Below are positions 9,532 to 18,738 of a stretch of 64,000 nucleotides of DNA, in pieces. The stretch lies in assembly GCA_010645155.1 (NCBI GenBank), contig CM021313.1, positions 1,606,588 through 1,670,587 of the forward strand, given 5' to 3'. The number at the start of each line of letters is the position of its first letter. Positions within the stretch are counted from its first letter, which is position 1. This DNA comes from Tigriopus japonicus (taxonomy: Eukaryota > Arthropoda > Copepoda > Harpacticoida > Harpacticidae). Below the pieces are notes generated by a model. The model made no database searches and was not told the DNA's origin. It worked only from the letters and a program-made list of their open reading frames with translations. The position numbers and the translations under genes are program-made.

Positions 9532-11608
9532 ATGAAGTTCAGCAAAATGAAGACCTCGACCATGTGTCTATCCAGCCTTTTATGGCTCCTCACCCTTAAC
9601 TCCTTGGGAGTATGGGCTGCCCAAGAAAGTATGGGAACCGTGATTGGAATCGACTTGGGAACCACCTACTCATGGTAAATGAATTAGTAAATCACCGTCT
9701 CTGAAGAGTTTTATCAACTAACCAACCATTACTTTTCTGTCTTACAGTGTGGGTGTCATGAAGAACGGACGAGTGGAAATCATTCCCAATGACCAAGGTA
9801 ATCGAATCACGCCCTCTTATATGGCCTTCACGGAAGAGGGAGAGCGATTGGTGGGCGATTCCGCCAAGAACCAACTCACTTCCAATCCCAAGAACACCAT
9901 CTTTGATGCCAAACGATTGATTGGACGCGAATGGAATGATCCTACGGTCCAATCCGATCTCAAGTATTTCCCATTCAAATTGACTGAGAAGCGAGGCAAG
10001 CCCCATATCACCGTGTCTATGGGATCCTCTGAGAAGTCGTTCACCCCTGAAGAAGTGTCGGCCACCGTTTTGACCAAGATGAAGCAGATCGCCGAGGATT
10101 ACTTGGGCACTAATGTCACCCACGCGGTCGTGACTGTTCCGGCTTATTTTAATGATGCTCAACGAGCTGCCACCAAAGATGCCGGTGTGATTGCGGGTTT
10201 GGAGATCATCCGAATCATTAACGAGCCCACGGCTGCTGCCATTGCCTATGGTTTCAATGACAATAAGGGATCGGGTGAGAAGAACATCCTGGTGTTCGAT
10301 TTGGGAGGTGGAACCTTTGATGTATCCCTTTTGACCATTGCCGATGGAGTTTTTGAAGTCGTTGCCACCAATGGTGATACCCATTTGGGTGGTGAAGATT
10401 TTGATCAACGCGTCATGGAATACATGGTTAAGCTGTTCAAAAAGAAGACTGGCAAAGATTTGCGAACCGATTCTCGAGCTGTCCAGAAACTCCGACGAGA
10501 AGTCGAAAAGGCCAAGCGAGCTCTGAGTGCCTCCCATTCCACCAAGATTGACGTCGAGGCCCTGTTTGAGGGCGAAGATTTCTCCGAGACTCTGACCCGT
10601 GCAAAGTTCGAAGAGCTCAACATGGATCTTTTCCGCGCCACCATGAAGCCTGTTAAGAAAGTGATGGAAGATGGCGATATGTCCAAGAAAGACATTGACG
10701 AAATCATTCTTGTCGGTGGATCCACTCGTATCCCCAAGATCCAACAACTAGTCAAGGAGTTCTTCAATGGGAAAGAACCTTCCCGAGGCGTCAATCCTGA
10801 TGAGGCCGTGGCTTATGGAGCCGCAATTCAAGCCTGCATCCTCTCTGGTGGAGACTGCGGTGATACTCAAATGGTTCTATTGGATGTCAATCCGTTGTCA
10901 TTGGGAATCGAAACCGTGGGTGGTGTCATGTCCAAGCTCATTCCTCGTAACAATGTGGTACCCAGCAAGAAATCTCAAATTTTCTCCACTGCCGCTGATA
11001 ACCAAGATACCGTCACTATCAAAGTTTACGAAGGAGAACGTCCCATGACCAAGGATAACCATTTGTTGGGCTCTTTCGATTTGACTGGAATCCCGCCCGC
11101 GGCTCGGGGCGTGCCTCAAATTGAGGTCACGTTCGAGATTGACGCCAATGGCATTTTGCAAGTGAGTGCCAAGGACAAGGGTACCAACAACGAGAACAAG
11201 ATCACAATCACCAACGACAACAATCGACTCACCGAGGACGAGATCCAGCAGATGATTGAAGACGCCGAGAAATTCGCCGAGGAAGACAAACTTCTGAAAG
11301 AGAAGACTGATGCCAAGAATGAACTTGAACAGTACGCCTACACGCTGAAGCGACAACTCGATGACAAAGAGCAACTTGGAGGTAAAATCTCGGACGAGGA
11401 GAAAGAACAGATCGTCACCATTGTAGACGAAAAACTCGACTGGTTAAGGGAGAATGAGGAGTCGGATGCGGCTGGTTTCAAAGCCGCCAAGAAGGAGATT
11501 GAAGATATTGCTCAGCCCATCATTGCCAAATTGTACCAAGGTGGAGCTCCACCACCCACTGGCGAAGAGGATGATAGCAGTGATTCCAATCATGGCGATG
11601 AGCTCTGA
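9532..11608 (+). CDS. HSPA5: Endoplasmic reticulum chaperone BiP (GRP78/HSPA5)
   Basis: Two exons, 9532-9674 and 9748-11608, joined across a 73-bp GTAAAT...CAG intron that splits the Cys codon of TYSCVGVM, give 667 aa. Exon 1 supplies a hydrophobic signal peptide ending about residue 29 (SLGVWAAQE). The Hsp70 nucleotide-binding domain carries [24 protein letters not shown] (about residue 228) and the substrate-domain linker/start [14 protein letters not shown]. The protein folds secretory proteins in the ER lumen with ATP hydrolysis and controls the unfolded-protein response. The C-terminus is acidic and ends in HGDEL, so the final tetrapeptide is GDEL rather than KDEL or HDEL. The upstream ERSE-II agrees with stress induction. 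A long open frame antisense to it is a codon-use shadow. Confidence 0.98.
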
Positions 11609-11836
11609 TCGGACTTCTTCCCCCGATCTCACCAAATGACCTCGCGATCTGTGATGTTTTCCTTATATGTACCCTATATGCATTGAGATAGTGTTGTCCC
11701 TCGGCTGTGAAAACTCAAGAACCCTTGTCGTCCCATTCACGCCCAAGGAAAATGCCCCCTTTGTTCAGATTTTAGTCATGTCTGTTGAAACTTACATGGC
11801 TTTGTCAGTTATGTTCGTGTAGAATAACACTCAAAC

Positions 11837-11842
11837 AATAAA
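11837..11842 (+). terminator. BiP poly(A) signal
   Basis: AATAAA at 11837-11842, about 230 bp after the stop, is followed by a T-run and a GT-rich stretch (GTCGTGGTGTTGTT) at 11860-11873. Confidence 0.75.
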
Positions 11843-12024
11843 CTGTTTTTTTGAAATAAGTCGTGGTGTTGTTCAATGTAGTTTAAATACCGGAACTTTG
11901 TAATCTTCATTGTTGAGTGCATAATGAATGAGTGAATGAACATGAATGAACTCCCACCAAGCATTAACGTGTTCAAGTAGAAAAAAAAAAAAATTACTCG
12001 TCTTAAAGGATGGAATAGCTATTT

Positions 12025-12365
12025 CTTTTACCCGGGTTACATTCTACCAGGGCCTGAGTAAGAGGAGAGGAGGAGAGAAAGTTGGTTGAGGGTAACTCGG
12101 AACCACTTAGTCAACCAGATTCTCTTCCGATTGAGTTGTTGCCACCTCGGGAAGGTGGTGCAAGTGTCAGAGGTGGAGGTGTAGGAGCGGCCTGCTCCTC
12201 TTCCTCGCTCCACCGACGCCTCTGGCACTTGCCCACCTGACCTAGGTGGCAACAGCTCAAGAGGCAAGAAATCTGGTTGACTTGGTGGTTTAGAGTTGCC
12301 CGAAATTAACTTGCTCTACGATTCAACTCTTTCTCAGGCCCGAGTAGAAAGAACCCACGTAAAAG
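12025..12365. mobile_element. Fold-back element of about 340 bp
   Basis: The two halves are imperfect reverse complements with a centre near GGAGCGGCCTGCTCC (12186-12200). The outer arm is CTTTTACCCGGGTTACATTC on the left, pairing with GTAGAAAGAACCCACGTAAA on the right. Inner paired blocks include GTCAACCAGATT/AATCTGGTTGAC and AAGTGTCAGAGG/CCTCTGGCACTT. It is more GC-rich than its surroundings. A related stretch (GGTAGAAAATGCTACATTCT) occurs at 17748. No target-site duplication is clear. Confidence 0.7.
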
Positions 12366-12678
12366 ACGCAGTTTTCCGTTCCGGTAAGTGAAACCCCCGT
12401 GTATTTCATGTTCTGACGAACCCATACTGAATAATCATGTAGCCACTTTTAAGTAACAATCAGTGTGCTTATAGAACAGGCATTTGACATGGTATGTGAA
12501 TGCGACTCTAGGTACAATACTGGTTAAACCAAGGATACCTTGGTTAAACTAGAGCACTTCAGGTTAACAATAGAAATCTAGCGTAAGTCAAAAATATATA
12601 CATGAACAGTATTTTTGCAATAAATTGATTTCTTATTGCTGCAATCTTGTACTTGATCTTGCATGTGAATGGTTAACT

Positions 12679-13315
12679 TCAAGAAGCTCGTCCAGAGCGT
12701 ACAACTGACCTAGCTCTACTTGATTGATACTGAACTAAGAGGAGCACTTCTTCCCAAGAACTATTGGTTTATCACAGACATGAAAATTATAGAGAGAGGA
12801 ATTTTGGACAATTAGATGGAAACAATCAGAATTGCATTGAGTTTCCTCTCCACAAGCTGATCTCTGTTAAGCATTCAAGTGAAAGGATTCCCACGACTGA
12901 TTGTGAAAATATTTTTACGCTACAGGCCTTATTGATGTCTAAAGGTGGCACGGTAGAGATGGCGATCCTGGTTGGGAAAAGAAAACTTCCTTGCCTCAAC
13001 TTAGTAGTAATTGATAAACAAGGAAGAAATATTGAAAATGTGCATGTGTTTGTTTGATTCGTGAATTAAGTGGAGAGATCAGTGAATTGTTGTTGTCCTC
13101 TATAAGTTGCATTGTGAATTGCAAGTGGGAACAAAACAAGAGAAATAACTTGTTTTTTAAATGTTATTCAAGTGACATTTGAATGTTCAAGTGGACGCAG
13201 AATAGAAGAGGTAGGTAGAGCTTCCCTCAATCCAGGACATCTTATTGAGATTAGTTTTTTTTAAATTTTGTCGCACAATGTGGATTATTTCAAACAATGA
13301 AAATATGCATAGCAT
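12679..13315. repeat. Direct repeat, copy A
   Basis: Begins TCAAGAAGCTCGTCCAGAG and matches 14364-15160 closely over about 570 bp. A weak extension continues past 13260 to a GCACAATGTGGA / ACACAATGTAGA block. Copy A carries a 97-codon open frame (12764-13057). Copy B breaks it with stops and indels, so I do not call a gene. Confidence 0.8.
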
Positions 13316-13423
13316 TTTACATTTTAGCTAATTTGGTTCCTGAAGATGCAAATACGCCCTACATACAAAACTCTTAATAAATGAAGTAAACATGAATAAA
13401 AAGCCAATATGACCAAAAGACAG

Positions 13424-13500
13424 GGTAGGTGAGGCATAGTGTAGCGTGAACTACGTCGGTTTGTTGTTCAGATGGATGGGGTTCGATCCTGGTTGACTGT
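13424..13500 (+). repeat. tRNA-derived SINE head
   Basis: GGTAGGTGAGGCATAGTGTAGCGTG resembles a tRNA 5' part with a pol III A box, and GGTTCGATCC at about 13479-13488 is a perfect B box. The A-to-B spacing and sequence suit a degenerate tRNA-like gene. No clean cloverleaf is seen, so a SINE or tRNA pseudogene is more likely than a working tRNA. The body may continue to about 13640. Confidence 0.5.
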
Positions 13501-13640
13501 TACCCTCCAAACTCAACTCTTTGGTGTAAAAAGTTAGCATTGATCTGCCCGTTCAATGCAAACAACCACCAAACCAATATATGCTATTGGCAACCAAAAA
13601 GTAGCAAGTAGTGGGAATATTCCTTCATGGAACATCCTTT

Positions 13641-14363
13641 ATCATTGATGTGCTGACTCTTTAACAAACAATACCAAAAGACAGCAGAAAGATGACTCAT
13701 TACAAGGGCCTGCATTTTGAATTTTTCGGCCAAAAATTTGATTTAAACTTGATCAAAGTAAAAAAATAGTGATCAAAACCATAAAGTAATTGCCTCCCAT
13801 TTAGAAAAGAAGGTAAAAATCTTAATGCTTTGACTTGAAATATGGCAATGAAAAGTTAAAGAGTACATGGTTGAAGCAAAAAAAGGAGCCTTTACCTGTA
13901 TAATTTTAAGCCGCAAATTGGGATTAAACTGAGATGCGCTAGCCGTTTTTCTTTAAATAATAAATAGAAATATATTCTAGAATACTGCAGACTCACATTA
14001 CAGTGAATCCTTTGACCAGCGTAGAAAAGTTCATAATGTTGCGAGGAGTAATGTTTCAATAGCAACATAGCATTAAGAGTAATGAATTGAAATTAAGGCA
14101 GAATCCCACCTTTTTTTAAATGTTTTCAATAAAAGTTATATATTAATAATGTAATTAATAAAGCAATAATGTTTTAGGTATCTAACTTTATCCCTGGACC
14201 TACATTTATGTAATACAATAAAAGTAAAGTTGTTCCTCATTGAATTGTGACTCCAAAATGCCATGATGTCTTGGGGTATTTCAATCCAAACGTAAAAAGC
14301 CATTCAGAACACCATGTCTCCTCTCTTCTTAATCGGGCTCATTCATTGTTTAATCTTTTGACC
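13641..14363. other. Intergenic DNA between the two direct repeats
   Basis: AT-rich sequence with no supported gene. Confidence 0.4.
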
Positions 14364-15160
14364 TCAAGAAGCTCGTCCAGAGCTTGCAACTGACCTAGCT
14401 CTACTTGATTGAAACTGAAGAAGCAAGAGGAGAGAAGAGGAGCACCTCCTTCCAAGAACTACTGGCTTATCACAGACATGAACATTAAAGGGAGAGGAAT
14501 TTTGGACAAATACATGGAAACAGTCAAAGTTTCATTGAGTTTCCTCTCCACAAGCTGATCTCTTTCTCTGTTACGCATTCAAGTGAAAGGATTCCCACAA
14601 CTGATCGTCCAAATATTTTTACACTACAGGCCTATTTGCTGTTCAAGGGTTGCACGGTAGAGATGGCAATCCTGGCTTGCCTCAACTAGTTGATAAACAA
14701 GGACAAAATATTGGACTTGTGCATGTGTGTGTTTGATTCGTGAATTAAGTGGAAAGACCAGTGAATTGGCCTTTGCCGTTGTCCTCTGTAAGTTGCATTG
14801 GGAATTGCAAGTGGGAACAAAACGAGAGAAATATTTTTAAAAGAAATGTTATTCAATGTACACTACATTCGAACGCACAAGTGGACGCAAAAAAGAAGAG
14901 GTAGGTAAAGCTTCCATCAATCGTGGACATTTTATTGAGATTAGAAGGCTGCTTTACAGGGACTTCAAACACAACTCTGACCGTGTCTGTCCTCTTTTCA
15001 ATTTGATTAGCCTTGCAGGATTGTTCTTGGGAACATTTTGAAGAGTAGAATTAAGTGTAAAGATAAATATTTTAGCAATGTTTGTTCTCTGTTTTCTTTA
15101 GAATTTTGCAAATTTTGTCACACAATGTAGAATATTTTAAACAGTAGAAAATTTGCATCG
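14364..15160. repeat. Direct repeat, copy B
   Basis: Second copy of the 12679-13315 sequence, same orientation, 1.69 kb downstream. It has about 165 bp (14946-15112) not present in copy A, after GAGATTAG. Copies differ by scattered substitutions and small indels. This suggests an old tandem duplication or two insertions of one repeat family. Confidence 0.75.
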
Positions 15161-15345
15161 TATTGCGGCCAAAAACTTGACTCAATGAAAGTAATGGAGT
15201 AGCTTTTCACGTCAACCTTAAATGAATTTTGAATCGACAATTCAATCAGCTTTATTTTCCCCCCAAAAAATCTAAATATTGCCATTATCCCTGAAGAGGG
15301 ATCGTTAAACGACTAGCCTCATTCTACTTTTTCCACTCATACCAC

Positions 15346-17483
15346 TAAGGACAGGAAGTTTAGACGAATAAAACTATCAAATTAGACCAAAAAAGACAAA
15401 TATAATTGCCTTATTAGACGAAAAAAGACAAATAAGATTGCCCAATTAAACAAAAGAAAACGAATAAAAGTTCGAAGAAGACGAAAAAACGAAGAAAAAC
15501 TCACTAAAAATACGTAAAAAATGGAATCAATTTGCCCAAAAGGCGAATGAAACTACTTACTCATAAATAGAGCCCGGGAAAAAATGTTGGAAAAACATCC
15601 AAAAAATGTCATCAAAATGTCAGGAAAAATGGCAAAAAATGTTGAAATATAGGGCAAAAAGGGCAAAAAAAATTGAAATTTAGAGCAAAAAGAGCAAAAA
15701 AATGTTAAAAATTAGGGCAAAAAGTCAACGAAATGTGTGAGAAATGGGACTAGATGCGTGGAGGACTTGAGAAGACTACTTAAGACAGTGTGACCAGACA
15801 TCTGAAGGAAATAATGCCGTCAAAACTCTAGCTTAAAAAACGGGAGGTTGCACTTCACATAGCGGGGTGTTTTTATAAACTAGACGTCAAAACAGTTTAT
15901 GTTATAAGTCAGATAGCTCATTCATCAGACCCTTTGAAAGGCAATAGATATTAAAGTCTGAGTAAATAATGGCAACAGTGCCAACTTAAAACATAATTTA
16001 CTCTACACATAGCTATTTAGCCCACGTAAAATAATCACGGAAACAAGGGTCACAAAGTTTCTGATGTGAACTTTTTCACAATAACAAAAAGAAACTTTAA
16101 GGGCACTTTTTCCCCTCTCCAAAGATTTTAATTGATTGGCATCGTAAAATGTGAAGCTGAACAATGACAATTTTAGCGGGAAATTTTGGCGGGAAATTTC
16201 AATCAAGCCTTCCTTTGATTAATTGGTCCCTCAGAACCGGTTTTGGGATGACATTTTTGAGCAAAAAGTACAAAAAATGTTAAGAAAATGTTGAAATTTT
16301 CCAAAAAAATGTCAAATAAAATTAAAATGTTATATTCACGTAAAATTGGCAAAAAATGTAAAAAAATATTTTTTATGTAAAAAAAAAATTCCCTAGCCCT
16401 ACTCATAACTATGATAAAAAAGGAGACAAATTGAGTGCCTGTACAGACCGAAAAAGACGTTTAAACTGCTTTTACTGAACAGACAAAATGTATCTCCTTA
16501 TTGACGGAAAAAATTGTCTACTTGTGCAAAAACGGCAAAATCTAGAAAATTTAAAACAGGAATAACCTAATGGGCAAGAATTATTCAGTGGTACATATGT
16601 CAAGTAAAAACAAAAGTTAGAAAATGCCTCCTTTAAGGAGAGTATACAGTAGAGTTATACATAATGTGAGAATTACAGATACATCAATTGTTCTCATGGC
16701 CAGAAAGCTTTTTAAACCCAACAGTAATCTTTCTTTTCCGTGTCTGGCGGGCAATGCTACGAGTCCAAGTTGATTTTTAAGTGTGGATTTTTTTGTTGGT
16801 GCAAAACCGGAATTGACAATCTCGTTAGTTTGGCTCACCCCCCAGTACATAACGTAAAATGACGGATTTTAGAAGCCTGCCCCGCTCAAAAAGGCAAATG
16901 TTCGACAACCAACCGAGAATTCTTCCAATTAGCACCTTTAATGAGACCAAACCCTTGTGCACTTTGCATGCTCGGCCACTTTTCCACCACAACCCTTCCA
17001 ACGAACTTTGAGCTCGTTCAAAGTGAAAGCCTACGATTTAGTCTCGTGAAAGGTGTTAATTGGATCAAACATGATCGAAGATCGGACCAAAACAGGTTTT
17101 AATTTCGTTTGGCTATTCCCCAATTCGTTGCTCACCGTTCTCTCGCCGTGCTCTCGAGCTCGGCTTCCTGGTGCCAAGTTCTCGGGCTAAAGCCCTCGAA
17201 CTTGTCACCCTGCAGCCGAGCTCTCGAGCAGGGCAAGATTTTCTAACCCCTCGATTTCTTGATTCCCATATTCCAAGGATTCACACAATCAATCAATTTA
17301 TTTCCTTGGCTGAAGCTTTGACGTTGAACTTTCTTCGAAGTTATTTTTTGCGTGGAAATTAGAAAACAACGCGTAAAGAGCTTGAAAAAGACGAATAATA
17401 TGCAAATAAGACGAAAAAAAATTCGCGACGAATAAAGGCTCAGAAGACGAATAGTTTTTTTTCGTTTCAAGTTCCTGTCCCTA
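15346..17483 (+). mobile_element. hAT-like non-autonomous element, copy 1, disrupted by later insertions
   Basis: Ends read TAAGGACAGGAAGTTTAGACG and GTTCCTGTCCCTA (reverse complement TAGGGACAGGAAC). Segments 15346-15567, 16402-16820 and 17280-17483 match, in inverted orientation, the undisturbed 828-bp copy at 31899-32726. The intervening DNA is inserted (see 15568-16401). Flanks CATACCAC and CTTATCAT agree at 5 of 8 positions, all differences but one being C/T, as for an aged 8-bp duplication. Another roughly 460-bp segment (about 16822-17280) is also absent from the other copy. No transposase is encoded. Confidence 0.75.
15568..16401. mobile_element. hAT-like element nested in copy 1
   Basis: 834 bp with ends TAGAGCCCGGGAA and TTCCCTAGCCCTA (reverse complement TAGGGCTAGGGAA). 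It is flanked by CTCATAAA (15560-15567) and CTCATAAC (16402-16409), a 7/8 match. The homologous place in the 31899-32726 element has no insertion. The interior holds many short phrases such as AGGGCAAAAAG and AAAAATGTTG and no real coding sequence. Confidence 0.75.
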
Positions 17484-17486
17484 CTT

Positions 17487-17685
17487 ATCATGCTCACTTC
17501 TCCCGCTTCCTTCTCGCACTTACTTCTCGCACTTACTTCTCCCGCTTACTTCTCCCACTTACTTCTACTACTTACTTCTCCCACTTACTTCTCCCACTTT
17601 CTTCTCCCACTTACTTCTCCCACTTACTTCTCCCACTTACTTCTCCCACTTACTTCTCCCACTTACTTCTCCCGCTTACTTCTCC
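17487..17685. repeat. Minisatellite, unit CTTACTTCTCCCA
   Basis: About fifteen tandem copies of a 12-13-bp unit, CTTACTTCTCCCA with CCG and CTA variants, start directly after the right end of the hAT-like element. Open frames through it are artefacts of the repeat. Confidence 0.9.
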
Positions 17686-17709
17686 CCACCCAAAAACCCC
17701 TGTTCCCAC

Positions 17710-18045
17710 ATGGGCCCCGTAAAGCTTGTTGTCACTAATATTTTCCCGGTAGAAAATGCTACATTCTCCCAGGGGAGGGTAAGAATCCAGAACCAAAAGA
17801 AAGTACTGCTTATACCAGGGGGTTCCACTTTCCGTAACGGAAATCTATCACTCCAGCGGCGAAATCTGCTTTTTTACAAAGATTACCCAACCTTTGCATT
17901 TCCAAATGAATGGAATAAATTCAACGCAACAGACCCTATTTTAGCGCAAAAGCAAGTTACAAAGCGACAAGGCTTCTTCCTTAAAAAATACTCAAATAAG
18001 CCTTGCAACGGCAAGGGTTGCTTTACTTGCTTACAAAACACGTAG
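17710..18045 (+). pseudogene. Possible remnant of an element-encoded protein (111 codons)
   Basis: An open frame of 111 codons ends in KPCNGKGCFTCLQNT. Its C-x4-C-x2-C pattern is met in the linker of Penelope-like retroelement proteins before the endonuclease. It has no promoter or splice context and lies between repeats. I cannot assign it; a chance frame is equally possible. Confidence 0.2.
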
Positions 18046-18738
18046 TCGTTCGATTTTTTTTCCGTCTTGTAAATTCTTGTTTTACACCAAAAAGGATAAC
18101 ATCAAAACCTGGTATTGATATCACCCAAATCCTGAATATGGTCCAACGCAACAGAATAGTATTGTGACTTAAATTCTCGTATAAAGTTTCCCTTTCTTGA
18201 CTTAAAAATTTCAAGTTTTGGAAATCTTATCTCTCGTCCTTTTCCTCTTTTCTCTTTTGTGTTTCAGATTGGCTCCTGTCACACCACACATATCTCTACC
18301 ATTTCCTTGCCCAGGTTCTGGAGAAAACAAGCAAAAGCTTATCCAGAATCTGAGGAATATATGTTTTTGTTCGAACAACTGAGCGAACAAAATTATCATT
18401 CCTGAATAAAAAATCATCATAGGAGTCGATTAATTTTATGACTAAAAGTAGTTTTTTTCGTGAGCCAACTTTGAGGACCAATCTAGTAGCTAAACTGTCA
18501 CTAAGGATATGCTTAAAGCTCTACTTAAAGCCAGCTAAACCTAATGTTGCCAAATCTCACTCTTGGTTTCACCGCTCGGACATTCAAATTTAGCTCTAAA
18601 GAGCTAAATATGGTCAATTATGTGGGGTTTGGCAACCCTGTCATTTGTCACGGTTTTCGTCATGCATGCTTTTCAAAACATGATTTTGTGGCGGCTACTT
18701 GATTCATCGTTATGTGATCGTGGCCTTTACATTTTGCG
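18046..18738. other. Intergenic DNA upstream of the CTC1-like gene
   Basis: No gene supported. An AGCTCTAAAGAGCT palindrome lies at about 18593-18606. A promoter element for the downstream gene could not be recognised. Confidence 0.4.

Noticed and set aside
9692..10747. 351-codon open frame on the minus strand across BiP
   Set aside because: Long antisense frames opposite hsp70 genes are a known by-product of codon bias. There is no promoter, no domain and no splice context.
12764..13057. 97-codon frame as a gene
   Set aside because: The duplicate at 14364-15160 breaks the frame with stops and indels, and codon use is not gene-like.
17490..17738. 82-aa Ser/Leu/Thr-rich repeat protein frame
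   Set aside because: It is simply translation of the CTTACTTCTCCCA minisatellite.
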